Positions 28,906-39,850 of a stretch of DNA of 64,000 nt are shown one piece after another. The notes beneath the pieces are model-generated. The model had not been told where the DNA came from. It worked only from the letters and a program-made list of their open reading frames with translations, and did not search any database. The stretch is from Entoloma clypeatum. Its lineage: Eukaryota > Basidiomycota > Agaricomycetes > Agaricales > Entolomataceae. Numbering within the stretch: position 1 is the stretch's first letter; the number at the start of each line of letters is the position of its first letter. The stretch covers positions 3,782,001-3,846,000 of the forward strand of contig OY751492.1 in assembly GCA_963565915.1 (NCBI GenBank), written 5' to 3'. Made by a program: the position numbers and the translations under genes.

Positions 28906-31900
28906 ATGGACTTGCTTGCCTTGATGACTGCAGACAATAGAACCTATGTCATCCCTGCCAAGCGAGCTGCTGCATCAACTAAGATTGTAAAGGGAGACAA
29001 ACCTCCAAAACGAGGAGAGATCAGGCCGTTAGCTCAGCTCAAAACACGACGAGGACCAAAGGTCATCCGACCTGAGGTTGACTGCGGGTGTGAACGCACA
29101 TGCATCCATCCCAGAATAGTATGTGAACAGAACCTCCCCATGTGAGGAATACCACCCATAGCAATTCTAAATGCGGATGGATCACCAAATCAACAACAGA
29201 AAGCGAGCCAACTTGCCAAAGTCAAGCTGTATTTGGGAGCACATCAGGAAACCATGGAAGCAATGGTACTGGACATTGGGAGAATGGACATGCTCTTGGG
29301 ACATGACTGGTTGGTACACCACAACCCCACAATCAATTGGACAACCGGCGCGGTAAAACAAAGGAAGTGAGTCTGGGGATGAGCACGAGCGATATCTCTA
29401 TCACACACACAAACACCAAACACAACAACGAAGACTGAACAAGTCTTGCGATGCATACTTCTCAATTAATATAGTTCGGGGTGATGAGTGGGATCACTCA
29501 GGATGTGACTCTTCCAAACAACAATTGAATAACTCGCTTAGCGATGGCTCAATAAGTCTCGAACAAGACTTAGAGATAGTTCTCAATAGATAATGAACCG
29601 AGGTTTGTGATTTCCAAACCAACAAGACTTTGCGAACACGATCTCGACCAAATACGAACACAACAATGACCAATACGACCAATAGATAACACAATTTGAC
29701 GATTGACAAGTTCTCGAACACACAAAACACAATCACGACTGACTTCCAATGCAAACCAAACGATCTCGAGGCTTCAATGATACTCGCGAACGACAACAGA
29801 TGCACAAGACAAATGCTATCAATTCTGGGGCACAATCTAACCTAACCTATCTATGACGAAACTACGAGATGTTATACATGAGCAGCAATAAATATTGAAA
29901 AAGGTTGCATGTGGTATCGATAAATGGTATCCAGTTAAATGACCTCCGCTAAAGTTGTTTCGATGTGCCCATGTGGTAGACAACGCCACAGGTACGCCCC
30001 TTTTCCATATCCGAACCTCTGCCATACTGGAGAGGCCACTATTTCAATATCATGGTTTTGCAATGTACCCGGGACAACGCCGACTAGTTACCGTGAGGTA
30101 TCAACTGCATCAATTAAGGGTTGCCTCGGTAAGCCACCCATCAGATTTGATCTCTATCAAAGTTCACCATAAGGTCACATTGATTGCGACGTATCAAACC
30201 TGATCTCGGTCTGTATCATCCGATGTCATTTTGATATTCCCGATACAGACGATTTGGACGTGAAGCACAGCGCACATTGACCAAACCTCTTGCGAGAATG
30301 TCTCCAGTCAAGCCCCGACGTATGGTAGACAGTGCTAGTGTCATTGATGACTCCAATATAACCCATCTCCTTGTTTCACGCTTCATCGCGAGAGGCACTC
30401 AATAGTCTTTTCTATCTCGCAAGACAATCCCATAGCTCTCGAGTATCATAGCTAAGCCCATAGTGGTGACCAGTGCTATGTCCTACATTGCCAGGGTTGC
30501 TGGTCTCTCTCTAACATCACCACTAAGTCCTCAAAATCGGAGCTCATCTAGGACTCTCTATATCCCTTAGAGATAGTGTGAAAGGGTGCAAATGCGCAGA
30601 TTTTAGGCCTAGACGCATTGCGGCCTTATCAGCGGTAACATTTAACCGGTGCCCAACAACATGCCAAACCAAACACTTGGATTTCAGGATTAACCTTGAT
30701 GGTTGCAAACACCGGGTTCATATGGTTGAGGTGCGTGACAAAGATGCACCCAAAAAGTCGGATCAGAAATGGAAGCCTGGAGACCCTATTTTGGAAGCTG
30801 TCACTCCCACACCACCTCCCACAACCAAATGACCCTCATATGTTGAACGATTTGCTCATCTCTTTGAGAAGGAGAACTTTGATAAGATCCCGAAGGAGAG
30901 GGAATGGGACCATGGTATCGAACTTACACCAGATGCACCAAAGGAACTAAGAGGCAACACATACCCCAAGACACAGAAAGAACAAGAGGAATTGGACACA
31001 TTCATCGATGAGCATCTAGCAACCAGAAAGATCCACCCATCCAAATCCCCTTATGCCTCCCCTTGCTTCTTCATCAACAAGAAGGATGGTTCCAAGCGAT
31101 TGGTACAAGATTACCGCATGGTCAATCAATTCACGGTCAAAGACAAGTTCCCACTCCCACGAATATCTGATCTCTTGAACGTGCTGAAAGATGCAGTCTA
31201 CTTCAATAAGATGGACATCATGTGGGGCTATAACAACGTCCGAATTAAGGAGGGCGATGAATGGAAAGCTGCCTTCCTCACCAGTCGAGGATTGTCGCTC
31301 ACAGGCGGTATGGCATTTACTTGGGGACCAACAGAGCAGCAAGCCTTTGAAGGTCTCATATGGGCAATTACATTGGCACCAGTCTTGGCATTACCAAAAC
31401 CAGAGGGACAGTTCAGGGTTGAAACCGATGCATCGGGCTATGCCATTGGAGCAGTACTCTCTCAGAAGCAAGACAACAAATGGCATCCCATTGCGTTCTT
31501 GTCGCGGACCATGTCCGCGGCCAAACAGAATTACAAGATATACGACAAGGAACTCCTGGCAGTTGTGGAAGCATTAAAAGATTGGAGACACTATCTGCTC
31601 GAAGCCAGGGAACGTTTCGAGATCTTGACCAATCACAAGATTTCCGTTGTCCTCAGGACCTGAATCAACGACAGCGACGCTGGAAAATGAAGTTACAAGA
31701 CTATGACTTTGAATTATGGCATGTGCCCAGCAAGACCAATGTGAAAGCGGACATCCTGTCATGCTTACCCTGGTATGAAGCGGAACTCAAACCACAAGAC
31801 AGTGACCAAATGCTCAAGGAGGGATTATTCTTGAAACGGTTGGAATCAGAAGATGTGGTACAAATGGAGATGTTCACGGAGGAACAATTCTTTGAAGGGG

Positions 31901-31956
31901 GTGAAACATCTGATTCCATCAAAATCGGAAACATACAGAAAAGCCCCTATGGATCA
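28906..31956 (+). pseudogene. pol: gypsy-3 copy A pol, heavily deleted
   Basis: 28906-29145 is a basic segment after gag. 29175-29356 holds the end of the protease region (IGRMDMLLGHDWLVHHNP). After a 1.28-kb insertion, 30639-31310 encodes the start of RT (DTFIDEHLATRKIHPSK, LVQDYRMVNQFTVKDKFPLPRI, WGYNNVRIKEGDEWKAAFLTSRGL). At 31295 the frame runs without a break into the RT-RNase H hinge (TWGPTEQQAFE), so the segment holding the YxDD box is gone. RNase H follows (ETDASGYAIGAVL, NYKIYDKELLAVVEAL), then a frame change near 31640 and the connection to integrase. There is no 3' LTR on this side. Confidence 0.87.
29357..30631. mobile_element. Unclassified 1275-bp insertion in gypsy-3 pol
   Basis: Bordered by GCGGTAA on both sides (29350-29356; 30632-30638). 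Removing it and one repeat restores alignment with copy B (24200-24235), which proves the borders. Ends are AACAAAGGAAGTG and GGCCTTATCA, with no inverted or TG...CA termini. No convincing gene is inside. The sequence contains several CGA/TCG-rich stretches and looks younger than its surroundings. The family is unknown. Confidence 0.65.
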
Positions 31957-31959
31957 TAG

Positions 31960-33000
31960 GATGTCTTTGCTCTCTCATTGAGCTTCATGGAGGGCAGCAA
32001 GAATTTTGAGTGGCAAGGTCTTGGTCTCATATGCGATAACCTCAGTCCAGCACTTCTGATCCACAATGTTGTTCACATTGAGGTTACAAGTGTTGGCAAT
32101 CATAGGGTGGTAGTCAGGGCAGGTATGGAGGAAATATATCAAGAGCTGGTCCTGCAAGTCCATCTCCATTTACACCTCCCCCCTCTTCCCATGGGTGGTG
32201 TAGACTATCTTCACCCAGATTAACAGACATCTGGGCAACACAAAGAGAACAATCTGTGTCACTCTTCTAACACAAGTTCTCCCTTCCAAGGATGTAAACT
32301 GTAGTTGAGGTAGAATGGGGTGTGCTTCGTTGCCTGATGTTCTTGTCATTGTACTGGAACTCTGCGATTGCGATCCACTCAGCCCAATCATCCTGTAGAT
32401 GGTTGAAAAAGTTCTGTAAGAACGCCTCCGTTTCCTGATGTGATCACTCAGCCTGTCCATCGGTTTGTGGGTGGTACGGGGTGGACAGATTGAATGCCTA
32501 TCCATGATGACCAGAATTGCATATTTTCCATCAGATTCTGGTATCGGTTCCACAACGTCAATCCCTATGTCTTCCCATGGGTGACTTGGTGCTGCATGGG
32601 GATGTAGCGGAGCATGTCACTTCTGTCAGTTGATCTTGTTGTGTTGACAAGTGTCGCAACCTTTCACATACTTCTTCACATCATGCAGGATGGTAGGCCA
32701 CCAGTAGGTGTGAGTGAGGAGTTCATGCATTCGGTACTGTCCTGGATGTCCAGCTACTGGTGCATTGTGTGATTCGAACATCAACTCTTGTCATAATTGT
32801 GGATCTGGCGGGACATAGACTCATTCTCCTGCATAGGTGATCCCATTCTCCTGCTGATACCAATGAGGATTCTTTTTTAGGCCCTGCACTACTTCTGTCT
32901 CCATGCAGTTCGAAGCCTTGATGCGTGCGATCCATGGGTTTTCGATGCATCCACAGGTCTGTATTCTATATGTCTATCTTGTAATGCCATTCTTCTCGTG
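31960..33000 (-). pseudogene. Inverted Gypsy integrase fragment
   Basis: On the minus strand, from about 33000 down: HHCC finger (HNAPVAGHPGQ, TYWWPT, CDTCQHNKI-like) and integrase core pieces (GKYAILVIMDRH; HPQTDG-like) in broken frames. 31975-32169 is an open minus-strand stretch (CPDYHPMIANTCNLNVNNIVDQKCW) of unknown family. The gypsy-3 pol that precedes it lies on the plus strand, so the integrase part has been inverted or belongs to another element. Confidence 0.55.
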
Positions 33001-33613
33001 CCGCCTTCATTCACGCTCTACAAAGACCCAACCTATGGAAACAAAACTGTAGAATGATTGATCCACTTGATATAGCCATGTTCATATATCAATCCTGGAT
33101 AGTGGCTCAAAACACCTGATGCATCCAGCCTGTCCACTGTCCATGGTCAACTGCCCCTCATATATCCAGCCTATGCAACTATATTCATACACTTGGGAAG
33201 TGCCACCTGCAGCGGCAGCTACCTTGCTTGTTGCGTTTCCTCAGAAGCTGAATCTGTTGGACAATCATAAGCATCCAGAACAATAAATTTTTTTGTGCTC
33301 ACATTGCGTTGATATGAATCGGTAATAAAATCTGCATGTGACACTCCAGTGCATCAACGGTTGCTTCAACACCAAGTCTCTGTTGTCCCATGCATCGTCT
33401 TCTTATCAATATGTTTTGTTGAACATTAACCATCAACATGTTGTGCTTGACCAAACAAAAGATGCATGCAAGTACAAATGTAAGTAATAAACTATTTTTT
33501 TTTCATTACTTTACATTTCTTACAATTTTGATTGTCAGCATTCCCAGCCTCAGGCTCATGCATAAGTCTACATTCAAGGTTGTTATCGTCTTCCACACAC
33601 CAGATCTGTCCTA
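33001..33613. other. AT-rich DNA, one shared 50-bp repeat
   Basis: 33117-33168 matches 53358-53407 on the same strand (CACCTGATGCATCC, CAGCCTGTCCACT, GGTCAACTG). Nothing else recognised. Confidence 0.4.
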
Positions 33614-34281
33614 CACAAGACAAAATGCAAACTTTGGCCTCTGCAGATGATAATGAGAAAGGGTTTGTAAAGTAAAATTTTGTAAACAAGACTTTGGCTG
33701 CACAGAAAGAAAATCTTTCTTTGCACTGAAAAATAATGCAATACTTTGAATTTGGCTATAATATTCTGAAAGAATTTGGCAGCTAAGTAATAAAATATTT
33801 TGCTGAGGGGAATTTCAAAACATATTTTGCATGTGCCAAATCAAATGTTTTCAAATTTCAAATGTGCGAAAAACAAAAAAAAAAAACTTGGCACATGCGA
33901 AATTTGAAAACATTTGATTTGGCACATGCAAAATATGTTTTGAAAACAATTGACAAAATAATCATTTGGCAGAACACATGGCAAATGCAAAACCAAAACA
34001 TTCTTAATGCCTAAATAAAATGTGAAAAATACAAATTTCCCATTACTTTCTCTTTCAACTTTTGTCCAGAGAAATATGTTTTTTCCCCTCAGCAAAATAT
34101 CTTATTACATAGATGCCAAATTCTTTCAGAATATTATAGCCAAATTCAAAGTATTGCATCATTTTTTGGTGCAAAAAAAGGTTTTCTTTCTGTGCAGCCA
34201 AAGTCTTGTTTACAAAATTTTACTTTACAAACCCTTTCTCATTATCATTTGCAGAGGCCAAAGTTTGCATTTTGTCTTGTG
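33614..34281. mobile_element. Fold-back (MITE-like) palindromic element
   Basis: 668 bp. Terminal arms of about 200 bp are inverted copies with few mismatches (CACAAGACAAAATGC... at 33614; ...GCATTTTGTCTTGTG ending 34281). In the middle is a second, perfect 44-bp inverted repeat (33816-33859 and 33899-33942) around a 39-nt loop holding an A12 run. CTA flanks both ends (33611-33613, 34282-34284), a possible 3-bp target duplication. No gene. Long arms and 3-bp target sites suggest a non-autonomous DNA transposon; the superfamily is uncertain. Confidence 0.85.
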
Positions 34282-35699
34282 CTATTTCCCATGTATATCA
34301 CCAATGCTTTCAAGATGGATTCCTTTTGAGCAGTAATCATCCTCTGGTTTTTGCAGCTCTAGGGCTTACGGATGTCCATTTGAATCATGTAGAAGCACGC
34401 TGATTGAAGCCAAGGGGGTGTCAGAACGTGACTACAGCAATTTTTTTTCATGTCGCAAGACCCCCCCTCCCCACCTCCTCCTTCCTAATATAGCATCATC
34501 AAGTCAATCCAAATACTCTGATATAGCTATTCAAGGTTAAGGCAAAAATCAAATTACTCAAATATCTCCAAGTCTGATATGTCCCCTTTTATATTCATCT
34601 AAGGATAGGCTGGGTTTGTGAAGTTAGAAAAGGCCTACCAATCCCCCCACCTGTAATGTAGTGCTATACCCTTTTTACTGTGTTCAGATATAGCAGAGTA
34701 TTTAAACATTGGTTGACTTTGGTTTTCTCCCAAACTTCCACCACAATTATGAATCTGGCTGCAACAAACATGCCAATCAGGATGACTTAACTGCACCCCA
34801 CCCCCATGCTAAAAACCTTGAAATGCATTGGCAAAAGACAACAAGCATATCATGGAATACAAGCCTAGACTGTGTTTTTTGCATAGATAACAGTTACAAG
34901 ACTGGCTGAGTTGATTAAGTTCTTCTGTCATATCCATGAAACAAGGCTTGGAAATTATCTACAAAGGCAAGACCAATCAGTCTTGACAGGGTTTGTAGCT
35001 GGGACCACCCTCATCTGAATAATCCAGCTTGTTAAATCCACCATCACTTCTATAATTGGACATATTTTCAATTATTCAGTAAGTTGCTATAAGAACAAAA
35101 CTAGCCACTATGTCTGGAATTGTGGTGCAAGACACATGTTGAGCAGTTATGGACCTTACTACAAGGTGAAAGATTGACAAGGATCATAATGTGCTTTACT
35201 GACACAAGGTTTATCAGAGTTTGTTTGATTTAAACATATTGAAGAAAACAGATGGATCCCGAGGACTTGTGGACCTTGTCACATTTTCAAGCATTAGCAA
35301 TGCTACAAACATTGGCAAATTTAGCTTTGCCAGAAATCTTGGATGGATGTTCATGTGCATAACTGCTCAGTAGCTTTTGGCGGCCAGCATGGGTTGCCTC
35401 ATGGCACACAAGTTTAGTGATGACAAACTCATCCATGAAATCTTGAAAACTAGATGAGTTGGATGACATGATCAGCACTGGAACTTGTATGAAACTTGAT
35501 CAAACCACCAAGACCTAGCACTATTGGAAGTTGGTTACATATGCATACTTATATACTGTAGATGTGCATTGCCAACAATGATGCCATGGCTTTCCAAAGG
35601 TTTAAAATTTAACTCAGTCCCAGCCATGACTGTGCTTCAGCTCACTTTTGTTCAGGCTTCATAATGATGTTGCAGTTGTTGGATGTTATAATGAGGGCT
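34282..35699. other. AT-rich intergenic DNA
   Basis: No gene or repeat recognised with confidence. On the minus strand at 35287-35478 there is a coding-like stretch (FQDFMDEFVITKLVCHEATHAGRQKLL) with few rare residues that may be a decayed exon of an unknown gene. Confidence 0.35.
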
Positions 35700-36335
35700 A
35701 GCTTTTTGTATGCGAAGCATGACCAATTTTGGGGATTTGTCAGAAGCTTTTTGTATGCGAAGCATGACCAATTTTGGAATATATATGTATCCACCTTCTG
35801 AAACACCTTGTATAATTTTTAGATCTCTAGATAAGATAGAAATGATAAAATGTGCATATTTCAGTAAAAGTGTTATATCTCCATAATGAATGCACCAAAT
35901 TGAAAAACAGATGTGCTGTGAGGTCCCCTGAATGAGGAGAATCCAAAGCTGAAACAAAATTTTCTGGTCAAATTTTCGACCTATTTTGCTTCTATTCACC
36001 TTATTAAGTCCTTGGGCTTGATTTGAATGGTCTGAGTAGATTTACATACAATGTTACAATGGTATATATACAGTACATATAGACTACAGTGGTTGTGGAA
36101 GGGAGGAAGTAAGAAAAGGTTGTTTTTGTGTTTGAGAAAACCCATGGTGATGCACTGTTTATCATGATTTACAGTGTGTTTTGATGCATCATTTTAGAAT
36201 ACAGATTCTCTAGTATACATAGCTTGAGTTCCCAACTATATATATACTTTTTGTGACTCTATATACATCTATCCATAAGTTCAAAGCTATCTTGAGGCCT
36301 GTGATGCCACGGTTTGGGCATCAAGGTCTTATGTT
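35700..36335 (-). repeat. Dispersed repeat family R, copy R3 (5' half)
   Basis: Reverse-strand match to 54308-54860 of R2, from AAACATAAGRCCTTGATGCC to the TATACAAGGTGTTTCAGAAGG block. Its truncated end lies beside a 33-bp direct repeat containing GCTTTTTGTATGCGAAGC (35700-35732, 35745-35777). Confidence 0.7.
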
Positions 36336-36416
36336 TCATTGATGCTCATCACTCGGCATTGACTGCCAAGCACTTTCGGCAATCACCGAAACTCGAACCA
36401 TAATTCGACAGACAGC

Positions 36417-36905
36417 CAACGGCCCCCTCTAACGCCCAACGGCCTCCCTGCGCACCCAACTAGTGTTTCGAGGTCCAGTTTACCTTCGACAATTTCAGAC
36501 CGAGACCGGACGGGACTGAACTGGTGAGAGACCGGACTGCCGGTCTTGGTCTTTAAGGTTTGGGATCACAGCCGGTCCTTGGTCCACTCGAAACTTTAGA
36601 GTTTGAAAGACCGGCCAAAGACCAGTTCCGACAATGGATGCCCTGAAACGGCAAGTACAAAATTTGTGCCACAAGAAAGACTTGAACTCTGAACTTCTAT
36701 AGTACAAAAGATTCTTTTAACAACACTCAACCAACTGAGCCACAAGACCATTATATTTTATTGCTCACACTCTACTTACATCCCATTTTCCCACTTGCTA
36801 AATAAGCACAACCTCGTGGTTTTTGACAAAAGGCGCGCATGTGCACTCCCTCCTGCCTCAATCACAAGTAGACAGGTTATAAATATATTCTATAAATATA
36901 TCCTA
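36417..36905. mobile_element. Second copy of the TIR/tRNA-like element, left end
   Basis: A short GGCCGTTGGG minisatellite (36417-36460) is followed by TAGTGTTTCGAGGTCC (36461) and about 445 bp homologous to 18373-18840, with a deletion of roughly 30 bp near 36630. The Pol III A box (36742-36731) and B box (36687-36679) are both perfect on the minus strand. Homology ends in the TATAAATATATTC repeats near 36900, and no right end is found. Confidence 0.65.
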
Positions 36906-36999
36906 AACTTTTTGAGTCATATACTGCATCCATCCGGTTGTGACCTCCCAGCCCACCTCACCCTCTCTGACCACTGCCTTCGCCTCCCGTGCCATTTGG

Positions 37000-37165
37000 C
37001 AGATGGGTAGGTGGTGGCAGTGGGTGAGTATAGGATGGTGGGCAGTGGTTGGGCATGCGTGAGGGCCGTTGGGCATGAGTACCGGCTGTTAGGTGCGAAG
37101 GGAGGTTGTTGGGCGCGAGTGGTGGCAGTTTTGCATGAAAGGTGACCGTTGGAAGGACATCTGGG
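37000..37165 (+). repeat. GGCCGTTGGG minisatellite
   Basis: About seven units (GTGGTTGGGCATGC, GGCCGTTGGGCATGAG, GGCTGTTAGGTGCGA). 37166-37377 beyond it shows only a CCCTCACCC-rich patch. Confidence 0.65.
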
Positions 37166-37377
37166 TGGGAGGAGAAAAGTGTCCATCACTTAAACTTCAA
37201 CTTCAACTTGTTGATTGTTGCTTGTTTGGCTCAACCAAATATCATGTGACCCCCCAAACCCATCCGAAAGGGTACGTTTTTTCAGAGGGTGAGAAATTCT
37301 GACCCTCACCCTTACCCTCCCTCACCCTTCCCCAAAACCCTGAGGGTTTTGCGTACCCTTGTCCATCATTAGGTTGG

Positions 37378-38780
37378 ACAAATTTGGTACCAATCTTTCA
37401 CAATGATGTGACACATATATTGCAAGATGAAATACCTGATGTTACAATTCCCTATATTAATGATGTGGCAGTTCACAGCACATCTATGTGATATGAGTTG
37501 CCCAATGGCAGATATGAAACTATAGAAGAAAATCCAGGCATTAGGGGATTTGTATGAGAACATGTACAGAATGTGAATAGAGTGTTGCAGAGAATGCAGT
37601 ATAGTGGAGGGACATTCTCTGGGTATAAGTCACTAGTATATGCAAGTGAGATAGTGGTGGTTGGCCATTGTTGCACATATGAAGGACAGAGACCTGAAGT
37701 CAAGAACCTTCTGTCTGGGGACCGGAACAGGAGGAGACCATGCAAGACATAAAGGATGCTTTAGCAGCGTCCCCCATGATCAAGCCAATAGATTATTATG
37801 GTGGAGGTGCAGTGGTCCATCGCATAGACTCGTCGTGGTGGGCAGTTGGCTTCTATATCTGTCAAGAGGGTGAGGGTGATTCTAAGAAGAGGACATATGC
37901 AAAGTTTGCCTTGATAACACTAAATGAGTGTGAGGTGAGAGCGAGAATTGTATGGTTTATTCTGCGCATTAAAGGAAGCAAAGTTTTGGCTCTTGGGCTG
38001 TCAGAACCTGGTTATAGAGACCAATGCAAAGTATATCAAGGGGATGCTCAATAACCCTGGAGTAGGGCCTCCGGCCCGACTCCACATGATCATGTGACGT
38101 AGACTACATAGCACGTTCAGCCTGTTGTAGACACACCACGAGCTATCCATCCACTGCCTTTGCCTCCTCTCGTTGAGCCTCGCTCCGAGTCTGCCTGACC
38201 GCTCCCACCTCTCCAACCCTAGTCTTGGACCAAACACTGCTATAAATCAGTGGATTGATTATATTTTGATGTTCCACTTCACACTAAGGCATGTGCCAGG
38301 CAAGACCTTTGCACCCGATGGTTTATTGAGATGAGAAGCGCATCTGGGGGATGAAACCTACCATATTGAGGAGGACTGGGTGGATGAACCAGATGGACCG
38401 CCACAATATGAGTATTCTGATAAGAAAAATGGTATTCCTAATGCAGAAAAGAATGACCTGTTAGAGTTCAATGAGTTTAAGACAAAGATAGGCACACATG
38501 GTGGTTATCTTTGGGCTGCGTCTGTTAAAGACTTCCAGGAAGAGCTTGCTGATGCTGAAATGTTGAACGGTTATATCTTGGGTGAGTTTGTGAGGCCAGG
38601 CTGCTCTCACAAAATAGTGGTCGAGAAGGGGCATCACATGCACATGATGAAGATGTCCCATGATAGCCTTGCACACCGTGGCTTCCATGCAACAAAGGAG
38701 CTTATTGCACAAAGATTCTGGTGGCCCGAATATAAACACAATGTTCATGTAACAGTTTGTTACGGGGGTGAGCTTCCTTA
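37378..38780 (+). pseudogene. Ty3/Gypsy pol fragment (gypsy-5)
   Basis: RT C-terminal half with the catalytic box altered to YIND (HNDVTHILQDEIPDVTIPYIND, near 37470), the connection (YELPNGRYETIEENPGIRGFV), RNase H (37744-38054, DSSWWAVGFYICQEG, ITLNECE) and the first part of integrase (38225-38780, HVPGKTFAPDGLLR, HDSLAHRGFHATKELIAQRFWWP). TGA replaces arginine in two places (CGA to TGA) and tryptophan in one. 38066-38225 interrupts pol with unrelated DNA that opens with a GGAGTAGGGCC hairpin and the perfect 14-bp palindrome CACATGATCATGTG (38083-38096). Confidence 0.82.
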
Positions 38781-38994
38781 GTCCCACAAGTGCATAAGAC
38801 CCATTATATAGCTGAAATAGGGCAGATACAACATAGTGGTAGACAAGGAGAAAGCTAAGGAAGTGGCTGTGCTATGTGTAAGCAATGATACCCAGCGCAT
38901 CTGTTACAGTGTGCCTCTATGTCCAGACCAATTGCCGAAATACAAACACTCAACACCAGCCAAAGCTTCCCACACTCTTGTTTTTCCCCACCTC

Positions 38995-39850
38995 CACTCC
39001 ATCTGGCCACCATCTGTGTCCAATGGCAGCCTCAAGTGCACAACAGCTCTCTAATGCCCAATGGCCCCTCCTCATGCCCAATACCCTCCTCTGAAGCCCA
39101 ATGGCCCTCACTCATGTCCAACGACCTCCAACATCCTCACTTCATGCCCAATGGCCTCCTCTCGCGCCAAATGGTCCCTCTAGCACCCAACAACCCCAAC
39201 TTGTGCCCAACAGCCTCTCTTTGTGCCAAATGGCTCCCACTCGCATCCAACACCCTCCTGTGACCCCCAATGGTGTCCCGAGCCCATCTCTCAAGCCCAA
39301 CAGCCTCCAACAGCCCACTCTCGCGCCAAACGGCCCCCACTCACATCCAATGGCCTCCTTTCGCCCCCAATGCATCCCTCGCCTGTTTCTTGCACCAACA
39401 GCCGTTTTTTGTGCCCAACGGCCTCGACTCATGCCCAACAGTCCCCACCTGTCCCCAATGCCCGTCTCTCATGCCCAGCGGCCCTCCGACTCACATCCAA
39501 CAACCTGCAAGGGGCGGCCGTTGGACATGAGGGGTGGCCGTTGGGGGCCGAGGGGCAGTTGTACGGGGCGAGGGGCAGTCGCTGGGCACGAGGGGCGGAC
39601 GTTGGGGGCGAGGGGCGGCCATAAGGTTTTTGAATACAAGGGGAGGCTGTTGGGGGTGAGGGGCAGTTGTTGGGGTGAGGGGCGTTGTTGGGCAGGAGAA
39701 ATGGCCGTTGAGTAGGAGGAGCGGCCATTGGGGGCGAGGGGAAGTCACATTGAATGGGAGGGGCGGCCATTGGGCATGGGGGATGGCTGTTGGGTGCCAA
39801 TGAAGGTGGTTGGGTAGGAGACACGGTTGTTGGACGAGAGCATGAGTGGT
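38995..39850. repeat. Head-to-head GGCCGTTGGG minisatellite (large inverted array)
   Basis: From 38995 to about 39510 units read CCCAACGGCC/CCCAATGGCC; from about 39515 to 39850 they read GGCCGTTGGG/GGGGCGGCC. The two arms could form an imperfect hairpin of several hundred bases. The right arm has a different filler (GGGGCGAGGGGCGG) from the left (CTCATGCCCA, CTCGCGCC), so they expanded independently. Confidence 0.8.

Noticed and set aside
29357..30631. Solo LTR interpretation of the 1275-bp insertion
   Set aside because: Ends are not TG...CA on either strand and the duplication is 7 bp, not 5.
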